Below are positions 38,479 to 46,791 of a stretch of DNA of 64,000 nt, one piece after another. Source of the stretch: Flexilinea sp. (lineage in GTDB: Bacteria; Chloroflexota; Anaerolineae; Anaerolineales; Anaerolineaceae); assembly GCA_017432685.1 (NCBI GenBank), contig JAFRIR010000041.1, forward strand, positions 1-64,000. The letters are read 5' to 3'. The translations under genes were made by a program, and so were the position numbers. The notes under the pieces were generated by a model, which made no database searches, was not told the origin of the DNA, and was given only the letters and a program-made list of their open reading frames with translations. Within the stretch, counting starts at the first letter, position 1; every line of letters starts with the position of its first letter.

Positions 38479-39425
38479 TTTCCCACCTCCCCAAAGGCTT
38501 TGATGGCGTCGATCAGGTAATCCACAAAGGTCTCGCGGTCCAGATCCATCAGGCAGGAGGCATTGGGCGGGAAGCCGAGAATGCCGTTCCAGTCGGGGAT
38601 GGTCGCGCCTTTGCAGTAATCGCCGCAGGTCTCGATCTGGACATAAAAATCGCGGATGGTGAAGATCTCCGGATGCACCAGCACCATCACCGCGCAGGGA
38701 TCGTGCATCGGTGCGCCCTCATAACCCATGGTTTTGTGAAATTGATAAAAGAACTCCAGCCACTGCCAGACGATGTCGCTGACAGGGTTGTTCAGCGCGC
38801 GGATGCGTTCAAAGTCCGCCGGCTTGATCAGCGCCTTTTCCGTCACATCGATGCCGGCCATCAGGATCGGCACACCGGACTCGAAGACGATTTTCGCCGC
38901 TTCCGGATCCACCAGGATGTTGAACTCGGCTGCCGGGGTCCAGTTCCCGAACAGCAGTCCGCCGCCCATCAGGCTGATTCGTTCGATGCGGTCCTTCAGC
39001 TCCGGATGGGCCATCAGGAAGGCCGCGGTGTTGGTCAGCGGACCGGTGGAGACGATGGTCACTTTTTCGGGACAGTCCCGGATCACCCGGGCCCAGAGTT
39101 CGATGCCGCTGATGGGCTCCGGTGCAAAGTCCGGCTCCGGCAGCGCCGGTCCGTCCAGACCGGACTCACCGTGGACGGTGGGAGCGTTCATCTGTTCCGT
39201 GTTCAGCGGGTGGTAACAGCCCCGGGCGAAGGGAGCGTGCAGACCGATCAGGGTGCAGACCCGCAGCGAGTTGTAACTGGTTTTTTCGATGGTCTGATTT
39301 CCGCCTACCGAGGTGACCGCGAGGATATCAAACAGCCCGCAGCCCTGGGCAAACACCCAGGCAATGGCATCATCATGTCCCGGGTCGCCATCGAGAATGA
39401 TGGGAATCTTTTTGTTTTGCGTCAT
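38475..39425 (-). CDS. Nucleoside hydrolase (inosine-uridine preferring family), copy 2
   Basis: Second N-ribohydrolase, 316 aa. The metal site reads DGDPGHDDA and the C-terminal motif MHDPCAVMVLVHPE. TSVGGNQTIEKTSYNSLRV corresponds to the family's conserved GN segment. It is first in a two-gene unit with copy 1 (4-nt overlap). The start is supported by AGGAG 5-9 nt upstream. The 170 bp separating it from the permease gene upstream hold heptad arrays and an inverted repeat, so it may be transcribed with the transporter or independently. Confidence 0.93.
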   Translation of the reverse strand: MTQNKKIPIILDGDPGHDDAIAWVFAQGCGLFDILAVTSVGGNQTIEKTSYNSLRVCTLIGLHAPFARGCYHPLNTEQMNAPTVHGESGLDGPALPEPDFAPEPISGIELWARVIRDCPEKVTIVSTGPLTNTAAFLMAHPELKDRIERISLMGGGLLFGNWTPAAEFNILVDPEAAKIVFESGVPILMAGIDVTEKALIKPADFERIRALNNPVSDIVWQWLEFFYQFHKTMGYEGAPMHDPCAVMVLVHPEIFTIRDFYVQIETCGDYCKGATIPDWNGILGFPPNASCLMDLDRETFVDYLIDAIKAFGEVGK

Positions 39426-39440
39426 TCAAGCTCCTCTGAA

Positions 39441-39610
39441 GAAATGAAAAATTAGAAATGAGGAATGAGGAATGAGAAATGATCCTCATTCTTTACTCCT
39501 TTGCCAATGGGGAACGGTTCCGTTTTGACATAATTCTGTGTCTCCGGAAACCTTGCCCCAATGGCACAATAATTCCTAATTTCTCATTCCTAATTCCTAA
39601 TTAATTATTC
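39441..39610. repeat. Inverted pair of heptad arrays bracketing an inverted repeat
   Basis: The left array (39441-39481, GAGGAAT/GAGAAAT type) and right array (39568-39610, ATTCCTA type) are reverse complements in register. Between them GCCAATGGGG (near 39503) and CCCCAATGGC (near 39557) also pair. The whole spacer could fold into one long hairpin. The right array begins at the stop codon of the permease gene. Confidence 0.75.
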
Positions 39611-40563
39611 AGCGCTGCAGCGGAGTGCTGCTTCTTGATGCGGTTATTGCGGACAATGGCGAAGATCACCAGACCGATGATCGTGACCGCGTAAGGGATC
39701 GGGGAGGCCAGGTTGGAGTCCAGCCCGATAGCGGAGAACTTGATCCCCAACGCCTGCGCAAAGCCGAAGACCAGGGAAGAGAGCATGCCGCCCAGGCACT
39801 CACCGCCGCCCATCGCCTGTGCGGCAAGGGCGATAAAACCGCGTCCCGCGACCATATCCAGCGACCAGCCCTGGGCATACGCCATGGACATGAAGGCGCC
39901 GCCGAATCCGCTCATCAGCCCGGAAAATCCGATGGCTATGTACTTGATGTTCAGTACGGAAACACCGACGGAAGAAGCCGCGTTCGGGTTTTCACCGACT
40001 GCCCGGATGTTCAGGCCCAGCGGGGTCTTGTAGAGCAGGATAGAAGTCAGCAGGCAGAAGAGGAACGCCAGATAGGTCAGCAGGTTGTGTCCGGAGATCA
40101 CTTTCCCGATGAAAGGAATGGAGCTGATCAGCGGGATGTTGATGTCGGGAATGCACAGCGCCTTGGTGATGAGTCCGGTGGTGGATGCCATGGATTTTCC
40201 CTGCGTGAGGTTGGTGATCACCTTGCAGAGGAAAAGGGTACCGCCCGAGCCCATCATGTTGATGGCAATGCCGACGAGAATGATATCGGTTTTCAGCTTG
40301 AAAGCGAAAAAGCCCATCAGCAGCGACATCAGCACACCGGTGAGCAATGCGGCAAGCAGCCCCCAGAACCAGCTTTTGGCATAATAACTGACCAGAGAAC
40401 CGGAAAGAGCCGCAAACATCATCAGCCCTTCAAGACCGATATTGGCAAACCCTGCCTTTTCCACGACAATGGCAGCGAGCGTCGCGAAAATGATCGGAGC
40501 GGAAATACGGATGATCGACCAGAAAAATTCCGGCGTTAAAAGCATTGACAAAAAGTTGCTCAT
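39601..40563 (-). CDS. Nucleoside ABC transporter permease (NupQ/BmpC-like)
   Basis: Inner-membrane permease of 320 aa in the branched-chain-type permease superfamily, as used by Bmp/Nup nucleoside importers. About eight to ten hydrophobic segments are visible. Family motifs include EKAGFANIGLEGLMMF near the N-terminus, VGENPNAASSVGV and AGRGFIALAAQAMGG in the cytoplasmic coupling loop. It is last of four transporter genes (binding protein, ATPase, permease, permease), 4 bp after the preceding permease. The two permeases probably form a heterodimer. Its stop codon is the first element of a heptad array, so the final residues are followed by a short-period repeat. Confidence 0.92.
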   Translation of the reverse strand: MSNFLSMLLTPEFFWSIIRISAPIIFATLAAIVVEKAGFANIGLEGLMMFAALSGSLVSYYAKSWFWGLLAALLTGVLMSLLMGFFAFKLKTDIILVGIAINMMGSGGTLFLCKVITNLTQGKSMASTTGLITKALCIPDINIPLISSIPFIGKVISGHNLLTYLAFLFCLLTSILLYKTPLGLNIRAVGENPNAASSVGVSVLNIKYIAIGFSGLMSGFGGAFMSMAYAQGWSLDMVAGRGFIALAAQAMGGGECLGGMLSSLVFGFAQALGIKFSAIGLDSNLASPIPYAVTIIGLVIFAIVRNNRIKKQHSAAALNN

Positions 40564-40567
40564 GATT

Positions 40568-41728
40568 TTATCCCTCCTGTGCCTTCATTGCATTTTGACG
40601 GGCGATCTCTTCCTGAGCGGTCTGTACCACCAGCTTTTGTTTGTAGCCGGAGAGGAACTGTTCGGCTGCAAAGAACAGGAAGATGACACCCTGGACGATG
40701 TCGATCAGCTGTGCGGGAACTTTGGCGTAGGTCGCCATCAGGTCGCAGCCTTTGGAGAGGTAAGCCATAAAAAAGGCTGCCAGCGGAACCATGTAGGGAT
40801 TGTTCCCTGCAAGGATGGCGATGGTGATGCCCGTCCAGCCGTAGCCCGGGAGGGCGCTCCAGGAGAAGGTGTTGTACCGGCCGAGCATTTCAATACCGCC
40901 GCCGGCTCCGGCGAGGAACCCGCCGACTACCTGCGAGAGGATAACGGTGCCGGCTACGTTCATGCCGGAGTATTTGGAAAAATCCTGGTTGATGCCGATC
41001 ATGCGGATCGCATACCCCCAGCGGGAACGGTACATGAACAGTCCGCAGAGGATCACTGCGATCAGCGCGATCACAAAGCCCCAGGTCAGTTTGGAGCCAC
41101 TGAAAATTTTGTTGTCGACGATCGGTGCGATCGCGGCTGTTTCCCGGAAGGGATAGGACATGATCTGTCCTTTGGATTTGTCGGCGAGATACGTGTTCAT
41201 CAGGAACTTGATGACGTACATGATGATATAGTTCAGCATCAGGGAACAAACCATTTCACTCACGTTCAGCTTTGCTTTCAGGATGGCGGGCAGCAGCATT
41301 ACAACTGCCACGACCGCTCCGCCGATCAGCACTGCAACCACCGGATGCAGTCCGGCAGGAAGCGGGAGGTAAATGGCTGCCATGGCGGAGGCAAATGCGC
41401 CGAGCATGATGCCGCCTTCTGCACCCATATTGAACTGATTGGCTGCAAACATCACACAAACCGAAAGGCCGGTGAAAATGGTCGGGATCATCGCTGCCAG
41501 AATTTCCGTAAAGCGTTTGGCTTCAAAGGAAGTTCCCTTTTTGGCGCTCATACGGAACAGCGGACCGATCAGCATCTGTTTCAATGCTTCTTTGGTAGCA
41601 TCCATCTTTTCGCCAAAGCTGCTCCCGCCGGCGCTGATGAAGATCAGCAGTGCGGCCACCAGCAGCGCGATACTGATCGCCACAAGGGTCCGGATCAGGG
41701 TAAATCGAAGCTGTCTTCTTTTAGTCAT
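40568..41728 (-). CDS. Nucleoside ABC transporter permease (NupP/BmpB-like)
   Basis: Inner-membrane permease of 386 aa, longer than its partner because of an N-terminal extension with an extra membrane segment and a loop. The typical ALKQMLIGPLF, FTEILAAMIPTIFTGLSV and ANQFNMGAEGGIMLG motifs identify the nucleoside/simple-sugar permease group. AAGGAGG precedes the start, which overlaps the ATPase gene's end by 8 nt, so the two are translationally coupled. It works with the following permease gene to form the channel through which the substrate delivered by the Bmp protein passes. Confidence 0.92.
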   Translation of the reverse strand: MTKRRQLRFTLIRTLVAISIALLVAALLIFISAGGSSFGEKMDATKEALKQMLIGPLFRMSAKKGTSFEAKRFTEILAAMIPTIFTGLSVCVMFAANQFNMGAEGGIMLGAFASAMAAIYLPLPAGLHPVVAVLIGGAVVAVVMLLPAILKAKLNVSEMVCSLMLNYIIMYVIKFLMNTYLADKSKGQIMSYPFRETAAIAPIVDNKIFSGSKLTWGFVIALIAVILCGLFMYRSRWGYAIRMIGINQDFSKYSGMNVAGTVILSQVVGGFLAGAGGGIEMLGRYNTFSWSALPGYGWTGITIAILAGNNPYMVPLAAFFMAYLSKGCDLMATYAKVPAQLIDIVQGVIFLFFAAEQFLSGYKQKLVVQTAQEEIARQNAMKAQEG

Positions 41729-43301
41729 GGCATACCCTCCTTACTTCTTCCTTGCTTTGGTGTTTCAGACCGAGCATATATTCACCCATAATGTCATCCG
41801 TCAGGTTGGATGTATCGTCAAAATAAGCGGCGATCTGTCCGTTGTGCATGACGATCAAACTGTCGGAGAGCTCCATCACCTCGTTCAGGTCTGCGGAAAC
41901 CAGCAGCACCGCGATTCCCGAGCGGGAGAGTTCCACCAGCTTTTTGCGGATGAATTCCGTCGCACCGACGTCGATCCCGCGGGTAGGCTGGTCTGCCAGG
42001 ATCAGCGCCGGGTCATTGGAGAACTCACGGGCGACGACGACTTTCTGGATGTTGCCGCCGGAAAGCATCCCCACATGCTGTGCCCGGGATTTGCAGAGTA
42101 CCGTAAATTCTTTGATAAGCCGGTCGGCTTCTTCATGGATCGCTTTCATGTTGAACAGCGGACCGTTGTTGAAGCGTTTTTCTCCGGCACGGTCGGAGAT
42201 CACATTCTCCTCAATAGAAGCGCTGGATGCGATGCCGTAAAGCATTCGGTCTTCCGGAACCAGGGAAACACCCAGATCACGGATCTTTTGCTGCGGCATG
42301 CCGAGAATGCTCGTCCCGTTGACGGTGACGGTACCGGAGTTCGGTGTGTTGAAGTTGAAGAGCATGTCCACCAGCTCTTTCTGGCCGTTCCCTTCCACGC
42401 CGGCGATCCCGAGGATCTCCCCCGCACGGACGTCAAAGGAGATCTTGTCCAGCATCTTTTTGCCCCACTCATTGACGTATTCCAGGTCGCGGACCTTCAG
42501 GATGGTCTGCTGCGGGACAGCCTTGTCCTTCTGGACGGTCAGCACCACGTCGCGTCCCACCATCAGGCGGGAGATTTCCTCTTTGGTTACGTCCTTCGTG
42601 TTGTAGACACCCATCGAACGGCCGTTCCGCATGATCGTCAGCCGGTCGGTGATCTCCATGATCTCGTTGAGCTTGTGGGAAATGAAGACGATGGTGTAGC
42701 CCTGATTCTTCAGATTCTTCAGCTCGACGAACAGTTCTGCCGTCTCCTGTGAGGTCAGCACGGCTGTCGGTTCGTCCATGATCAGGATCTTTGCTCCGCG
42801 CACCAGCGCTTTCAGGATTTCCACCTTCTGCTTCATGCCAACCGGAATATCCATTACCTTCGCTTCCGGTTCCACATGAAGATTGAATTTTTCGGCATAT
42901 TCTTTGGTGATTTCGATGGCTTTGGCCTTGTCAATGAAGGCGCCGGATTTGGTCGGCACCATTCCGAGCACCATGTTTTCCGCCACCGAAAGGCTCGGCA
43001 CCAGCATGAAATGCTGATGGACCATCCCGATCCCGTGGGCAATGGCAACTGACGGCGAGCTGAGGTTCAGCGTTTCACCGTTGACGACGATCTCCCCGCT
43101 GGTGGGCTGCTCCAGCCCGAAGAGCATCTTCATCAGGGTGCTTTTGCCCGCCCCGTTTTCGCCCATCAGCGCGTGGATTTCCCCTCTGCGGAGGTTGAAA
43201 TCGACACCCTGATTGGCCGCAACGCCATTGGGATAAACTTTTGTGATTTTCTTCATTTGGACGACGAACTCGTCCTTCGTACCGGGTATTCCATCTGGCA
43301 T
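41721..43301 (-). CDS. Nucleoside ABC transporter ATPase with two ATP-binding halves (NupO-like)
   Basis: Double ABC ATPase, 526 aa from ATG 43301 (GGGAGGAG 8 nt upstream); an upstream in-frame ATG at 43349 lacks a binding site. The first half has Walker A GENGAGKST, Q-loop HQHFML, and the atypical signature VGMKQKVEILKAL with Walker B ILIMDEPT. The second has a degenerate Walker A (GVEGNGQKEL), an intact LSGGNIQK signature and ILADQPTRGID. Asymmetry of this kind is normal in the ribose/nucleoside importer group. It energises uptake by the two permeases encoded downstream. The gene is 208 bp after the binding-protein gene, separated by hairpins. Confidence 0.94.
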   Translation of the reverse strand: MPDGIPGTKDEFVVQMKKITKVYPNGVAANQGVDFNLRRGEIHALMGENGAGKSTLMKMLFGLEQPTSGEIVVNGETLNLSSPSVAIAHGIGMVHQHFMLVPSLSVAENMVLGMVPTKSGAFIDKAKAIEITKEYAEKFNLHVEPEAKVMDIPVGMKQKVEILKALVRGAKILIMDEPTAVLTSQETAELFVELKNLKNQGYTIVFISHKLNEIMEITDRLTIMRNGRSMGVYNTKDVTKEEISRLMVGRDVVLTVQKDKAVPQQTILKVRDLEYVNEWGKKMLDKISFDVRAGEILGIAGVEGNGQKELVDMLFNFNTPNSGTVTVNGTSILGMPQQKIRDLGVSLVPEDRMLYGIASSASIEENVISDRAGEKRFNNGPLFNMKAIHEEADRLIKEFTVLCKSRAQHVGMLSGGNIQKVVVAREFSNDPALILADQPTRGIDVGATEFIRKKLVELSRSGIAVLLVSADLNEVMELSDSLIVMHNGQIAAYFDDTSNLTDDIMGEYMLGLKHQSKEEVRRVCHD

Positions 43302-43339
43302 GATCAAACTCCTCCCGTTTCTGTCAGCGATTCTGTTTT

Positions 43340-43400
43340 GAGAGCGCATCGGGACGGTTTTCCTGCTGCCGCGCAGCCGGCACCGGAGAACTGTCCTTGT
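43340..43400. repeat. Diverged family B repeat inside the transporter operon
   Basis: GCATCGGGACGGTTTTCCTGC, a CTGCCGCGCAGCC core and ACTGTCCTTGTGTGCG resemble family B (core GCTGCGGCGCAGCC). It sits in the 208-bp spacer between the binding-protein and ATPase genes. Confidence 0.45.
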
Positions 43401-43442
43401 GTGCGTTTTTTCCTTGTACAGAATCCTTCCGCTTATACGAAC

Positions 43443-43470
43443 ATGAGGAGGTTCCGGAGAGCCTCCTCAT
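43443..43470 (-). promoter_or_regulatory. Intercistronic hairpin after the binding-protein gene
   Basis: A 9-bp stem ATGAGGAGG / CCTCCTCAT has a 10-nt loop and no T-run on the minus strand. It probably stabilises the upstream binding-protein mRNA or partly attenuates, giving more binding protein than transporter, a common arrangement. The effect is inference. Confidence 0.6.
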
Positions 43471-43509
43471 GAGATTTACGATTACTCTTAAGACGACAGA
43501 CCGAAAAGA

Positions 43510-44595
43510 TTACGGGCGAACAGAGTCGCGGAGAACGACAACGTCCACTGCATCTTCACCGATCGCGGTATCAACAACGATATCGCCGTTCAGAACAGCT
43601 TCTTCAGCAGCCGCAACGGCAGCCTTGGTGAGGTCGGAAGCATAGGTGTCGAAGTTCTTGTCGGTGACGATTCCGACGCCGCCTTCAGCCAGACCGAGGG
43701 AAACTTCGGTGCCCCAGTATTCATTGCCTTCGTCCAGTTCATCGAAGACCCAAACCAGGGAGTTGCCGATGTTCTTCAGACCGGAGGTCAGGGTCAGGGC
43801 AGCCAGATCCGGGCTCAGGGTCAGTTCCTGATCGGAGTCAACGCCGATGAACCAGGCTTTGCCGGTTTCCAGAGCAGCTTCAGCAGCGCCGTTGCCGGCG
43901 TTACCCGCAACACCCCAGATGATGTCGCAGTTGTTGTCGTTGATCATGGAAAGGCCGTATTCCTTCGCGATGGCGGTATCGACATAGTCGTTGGTGTAGC
44001 GGGTGTCGACCTTGATGTCCGGGTTGATGGACAGAGCGCCTTCAATGAAGCCGGTGAGGAAGTCATTGATGACCGGGGAGTCCACACCACCGACGAAACC
44101 GACGACTGCGTCTTCGTTTATCATATCCAGGGAAGTGTCAGAGGTCATGCATGCGGCATAAACACCGACGAGGTAGCCCATGTCGTTCTGCTTGTAGGTC
44201 AGGTTCAGAACGTTGTCATTTTCACCGACATAGGTGTTGTCATCGAAGATGATATATTTCTGATCCGGATAAGCGGTGGCAACTTCCTTCAGATAATCAG
44301 GCATCTGGTAGGTACCGCAGATGATCACATCATATTCTTCGGATTCGGAGACATCGTAGAGGGTGGAGAGCCAGGTCGGCTGATCTTCATCGGTACCGCC
44401 CATTTCGATGGTAACGTATTCGATGCGGCCGGCTTCTTCCAGCGCTTCCAGACCGGATTCGGCGGAATCGAAGAAGGACTTGTCGCCCAGGTTGCCGTTC
44501 ACGAGGTAGGCAACATTATATGTGTCAGCGAAAGCAACAGCTGACAGGGTGAGGATCATGGCAACAGCCAAAATCATTGCAAAAACTTTTTTCAT
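43510..44595 (-). CDS. Bmp-family nucleoside-binding protein of the ABC importer
   Basis: Exported substrate-binding protein, 361 aa, BmpA/NupN/PnrA type. ATG 44595 is chosen (GGAGG 8-12 nt upstream). The signal peptide is MKKVFAMILAVAMILTLSAV with AFA as the likely cleavage site before DTYNVAYLVNG. Family motifs are GNLGDKSFFDSAESG, the IICGTYQMPDYLKEVA segment and VGFVGGVDSPVINDFLTGF. No lipobox Cys follows the hydrophobic core, unlike the lipoprotein form of most relatives, so it may be soluble outside the membrane or retained another way. It is first in the transporter operon, with its own strong promoter and operator. Purine nucleosides are the likely ligand, given the adjacent hydrolases. 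Confidence 0.92.
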   Translation of the reverse strand: MKKVFAMILAVAMILTLSAVAFADTYNVAYLVNGNLGDKSFFDSAESGLEALEEAGRIEYVTIEMGGTDEDQPTWLSTLYDVSESEEYDVIICGTYQMPDYLKEVATAYPDQKYIIFDDNTYVGENDNVLNLTYKQNDMGYLVGVYAACMTSDTSLDMINEDAVVGFVGGVDSPVINDFLTGFIEGALSINPDIKVDTRYTNDYVDTAIAKEYGLSMINDNNCDIIWGVAGNAGNGAAEAALETGKAWFIGVDSDQELTLSPDLAALTLTSGLKNIGNSLVWVFDELDEGNEYWGTEVSLGLAEGGVGIVTDKNFDTYASDLTKAAVAAAEEAVLNGDIVVDTAIGEDAVDVVVLRDSVRP

Positions 44596-44623
44596 ACTTT
44601 TTTCCTCCATAAAGAATTAAACG

Positions 44624-44679
44624 TCAGACAACATACTTGTCTGAATAACAATAATATCTCAAATTTCCGTGGATGTCAA
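44624..44679 (-). promoter_or_regulatory. Promoter and palindromic operator of the nucleoside importer operon
   Basis: On the minus strand, TTGACA (44674-44679) and TATTAT (44651-44656) are separated by exactly 17 bp. Directly downstream, over the predicted start of transcription, lies a perfect inverted repeat TCAGACAA-catac-TTGTCTGA (44624-44644). The position fits a repressor operator. The regulator is not in the window. Confidence 0.8.
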
Positions 44680-44720
44680 TAATCCGTTTGTCAGTGAATT
44701 TAAGATATTTGTCAAGAGTT

Positions 44721-44823
44721 GGAAAATAGGAAATAGGAAATAGTAGGGAGTAAGTAGTAAATAGTAGGGAGTAAGGAGTAAATAGTAAGGATTATGTAGT
44801 AAGTAATAAGTAGTAAGTAGTAC
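44721..44823. repeat. Heptad tandem array, AGTAAGT/AGTAGGG type
   Basis: About fourteen degenerate 7-bp units (AGGAAAT, AGTAGGG, AGTAAGT, AGTAAAT, AGTAAGG and so on) lie upstream of the importer promoter. It is in inverted orientation to the next array. Confidence 0.85.
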
Positions 44824-44834
44824 GATTTCAATAG

Positions 44835-44950
44835 ATTCCTAACACCTAATACCTATTCTTTACTCCTTACTCCTTACTCTTCACTCTTCACTCTTTACTC
44901 TTTACTCTTTACTCTTTACTCCTTACTCCTTACTATTTATTCTTTGCTCC
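44835..44950. repeat. Heptad tandem array, CTTTACT/CCTTACT type, overlapping the birA stop
   Basis: About sixteen units (ATTCCTA, ACACCTA, ATACCTA, CCTTACT, CTTCACT, CTTTACT) run into the last codons of the biotin ligase gene. It is broadly the reverse complement of the array at 44721-44823, so the two could pair across a short unique spacer. Confidence 0.85.
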
Positions 44951-45728
44951 TTAATGAAATTTCCCCTGCGAGCCAGGTTTTCCGTTCCCCCGCACCATCC
45001 ACTGTGATCAGGCTGCCGTCCGGGGCGATGCCCGTCACCTTGCTCAGCTCGCTGCTGCCGTCGGGACGAACCAGCCGGACAGTCTCACCTTTGTAAGCCA
45101 GTGCCTTTTCCCAGCGTTCAAAGAAAGCAGGGCTGCCGAGCTGCGGGCGCAGACGGATGAGCTGAGTCAAAAAAACGCGGATCCACTCTGTCTGTGGGAT
45201 GATGGTCCCGGTTTCGTCTTCGACAGAAGAGGCGGGGTAGGTAATGTCGGAAATTTCGGGAGCGGAGCCGTGGTAGAGATTGGCGCCCACGCCCAGGATC
45301 AGCGCGTTGAGCTTGCCGCCCTCCCATTGAGTTTCGCATAGGATTCCGGCAATCTTCCGGCGGTTCAGCAGCACATCATTGGGCCATTTGATCTCGCTTT
45401 TGATGTTCCGGTACTCCTGCAATGCTTCATGCAGCGCGAGACCTGTCAGCGGGGAAAACAGGTTGAGATGTTCCATTTCCGTTTCCGTGGGACGGATGAT
45501 CACTGTCATCGGCACCGATGCGCCCGGCACCGTGATCCATCTCCGCTGCATCCGTCCGCGCCCTTTGGTCTGTTCAAAGGCGGTGATGACGGTCATGTCC
45601 GGCGCACCGGCTGCGGCACGTTCAAACCCGAAGTCGTTGGTGGAGCCGATGGCGTCGAAGCAGTGAATTTCACCGACCGGCAGTCCGTTCAATGCCTTTG
45701 CTAATTCTTCCTGTGTCAGTTTTTCCAT
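44937..45728 (-). CDS. birA: Biotin--[acetyl-CoA-carboxylase] ligase, monofunctional
   Basis: Biotin protein ligase, 263 aa, which adenylates biotin and attaches it to carboxylase carrier proteins. The biotinyl-AMP loop is GRGRMQRRW (residues 56-64) and the catalytic KWPNDVLL is at 114-121. CFDAIGSTND marks the start of the domain and KIAGILCE follows. The C-terminal cap domain is present. There is no N-terminal winged helix, so it is not a repressor of the E. coli BirA type. The Shine-Dalgarno is weak. Its stop codon lies inside a heptad array. A zinc-ribbon miniprotein gene ends 80 bp upstream with its own terminator. Confidence 0.93.
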   Translation of the reverse strand: MEKLTQEELAKALNGLPVGEIHCFDAIGSTNDFGFERAAAGAPDMTVITAFEQTKGRGRMQRRWITVPGASVPMTVIIRPTETEMEHLNLFSPLTGLALHEALQEYRNIKSEIKWPNDVLLNRRKIAGILCETQWEGGKLNALILGVGANLYHGSAPEISDITYPASSVEDETGTIIPQTEWIRVFLTQLIRLRPQLGSPAFFERWEKALAYKGETVRLVRPDGSSELSKVTGIAPDGSLITVDGAGERKTWLAGEISLRSKE

Positions 45729-45760
45729 AGGTTATTGAAGAATAGTCCCTCTTTAAACCC

Positions 45761-45785
45761 AAAAGCTGCCGCGCGGACAGCTTTT
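45761..45785 (-). terminator. Terminator of the zinc-ribbon gene
   Basis: AAAAGCTG / CAGCTTTT form an 8-bp stem around a GC-rich loop (CCGCGCGGA), ending in TTTT on the minus strand, 26 bp after the gene's stop. Confidence 0.7.
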
Positions 45786-45810
45786 GACAATTTTCGGCAA
45801 CAACCGGCGC

Positions 45811-45984
45811 TTATTTCGCGGGGGGTTCCATGCCTTCATGCAGTTCGGTACGGCCGATGCGATAGATCTTGGTACCGCATTCCGGGCAGGTGCCGAAAAC
45901 GACAGCAGAGCCGCGCTTGTTGAAACCAGCGGTGGGATTCTGGATCTCACGCTTTGCCTTACATTTTACACAATATCCTTCCAT
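45811..45984 (-). CDS. DUF5679-like zinc-ribbon miniprotein
   Basis: Short protein of 57 aa. It begins MEGYCVKCKAKREI and continues through GTCPECGTKIYRIGR. Two CxxC knuckles (Cys5/Cys8 and Cys33/Cys36) form a zinc ribbon resembling the DUF5679 family, whose role is unknown. GGAGG lies 7 nt upstream of the ATG. It is transcribed toward birA but a terminator separates them, so it is probably monocistronic. The conserved knuckles, ribosome binding site and terminator argue that it is a real gene despite its size. Confidence 0.82.
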   Translation of the reverse strand: MEGYCVKCKAKREIQNPTAGFNKRGSAVVFGTCPECGTKIYRIGRTELHEGMEPPAK

Positions 45985-46171
45985 TATTACCTCCAGGTTT
46001 TATTGTTTTTATCCAAAGCATTCATGCTTTTTGTCTGAAATGACCATATTTATCTGTTTTGGCCACCTCACATAATATGAGTATACACAATGTTTCTAAA
46101 AAATCAAGGGCTCTGGAGTAATTCTGAGGAAAAACAGCCCAAACATATGACGTATATCATGATTAATCAAA

Positions 46172-46199
46172 AAAAATGGCTTCCGAAGAAGCCATTTTT
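46172..46199 (-). terminator. Terminator of the cold-shock gene
   Basis: A perfect 12-bp stem, AAAAATGGCTTC / GAAGCCATTTTT, with a CGAA loop lies immediately after the csp stop. T-runs on both sides allow it to work in either direction. Confidence 0.85.
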
Positions 46200-46200
46200 G

Positions 46201-46410
46201 TCAGAGGATCGTGACATTGCTCGCCTGAAGGCCTTTCGGACCGCGTTCAACGTTGAATTCAACTTCCTGCCCCTCTTTCAGTGTGCGGAAACCGTTTGCC
46301 TGAATAGCGGTATAGTGAACAAAAATATCTTCACCTTCGGGCTGTGAAAGAAAACCATAGCCTTTTGACTCGTTGAACCACTTAACTGTACCTTTTACTG
46401 TTTCACTCAT
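46201..46410 (-). CDS. csp: Cold-shock domain protein (CspA family)
   Basis: Single cold-shock domain, 69 aa, a single-stranded nucleic-acid chaperone. It has RNP1 (KGYGFL) and RNP2 (DIFVHYTAI), the N-terminal [13 protein letters not shown], and the common C-terminal [19 protein letters not shown] lies 7 nt upstream of the ATG. The preceding 100-200 bp are AT-rich and could hold a long 5' leader of the kind that confers cold regulation in other csp genes, but I see no specific motif. It is monocistronic, with a strong terminator at its stop. Confidence 0.96.
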   Translation of the reverse strand: MSETVKGTVKWFNESKGYGFLSQPEGEDIFVHYTAIQANGFRTLKEGQEVEFNVERGPKGLQASNVTIL

Positions 46411-46603
46411 TGTGTACCTTCTCCTGATTTTTTATCCCTTATGAGGATATCTGTGTGTTGACCGCTGCAACGATGCCTAAAGAACCACCCGCATTTTTGT
46501 TCAGCGATTTGTTTTCAGCACAATAGTTATTTATATCACAAAACAAAAAAAAAGGTCATAAAAAGTACAATGTCATTAATAAAATTTTCACAAAATTTTC
46601 AAA

Positions 46604-46632
46604 TTGTGACAATTTTTCATGACTTTCATAAT
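46604..46632 (+). promoter_or_regulatory. Probable promoter of gatCAB
   Basis: TTGTGA (46604-46609) and CATAAT (46627-46632) have a 17-bp spacer, about 160 bp before gatC. A family B repeat lies between promoter and gene. The assignment rests on hexamer match only. Confidence 0.45.
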
Positions 46633-46644
46633 TTTACACAGTTG

Positions 46645-46725
46645 TTCAGAAACAGGTGACGCATCACAGAATACAGCCCTTGCGTGCCGGTTACACGGCA
46701 GCGCAAGACCAGTCTCCGTGTGCTC
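46645..46725. repeat. Family B repeat upstream of gatC
   Basis: It includes GTGACGCATCACAGAATACAG, CCCTTGCGTGCCGG and GCGCAAGACCAGTCTCCGTG. It matches the right half of the copy at 21590-21690 closely. The gap 46411-46791 otherwise contains the csp leader and the gatCAB promoter. Confidence 0.7.
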
Positions 46726-46791
46726 TGCCTCTTTGGAACACAATTACCCGGCGCTTTCTCTGGTAAAATAAATCCAGGAGTGGTAGATGTC

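Noticed and set aside
38421..41791. Plus-strand open frames of about 300-450 codons across the nucleoside hydrolase and permease genes.
   Set aside because: They are His/Asp/Arg-rich antisense shadows of genes with clear motifs on the minus strand.
46684..46791. N-terminal extension of gatC from GTG 46684.
   Set aside because: The added residues are encoded by a family B repeat and have no counterpart in GatC; ATG 46792 has a ribosome binding site and the family N-terminus.
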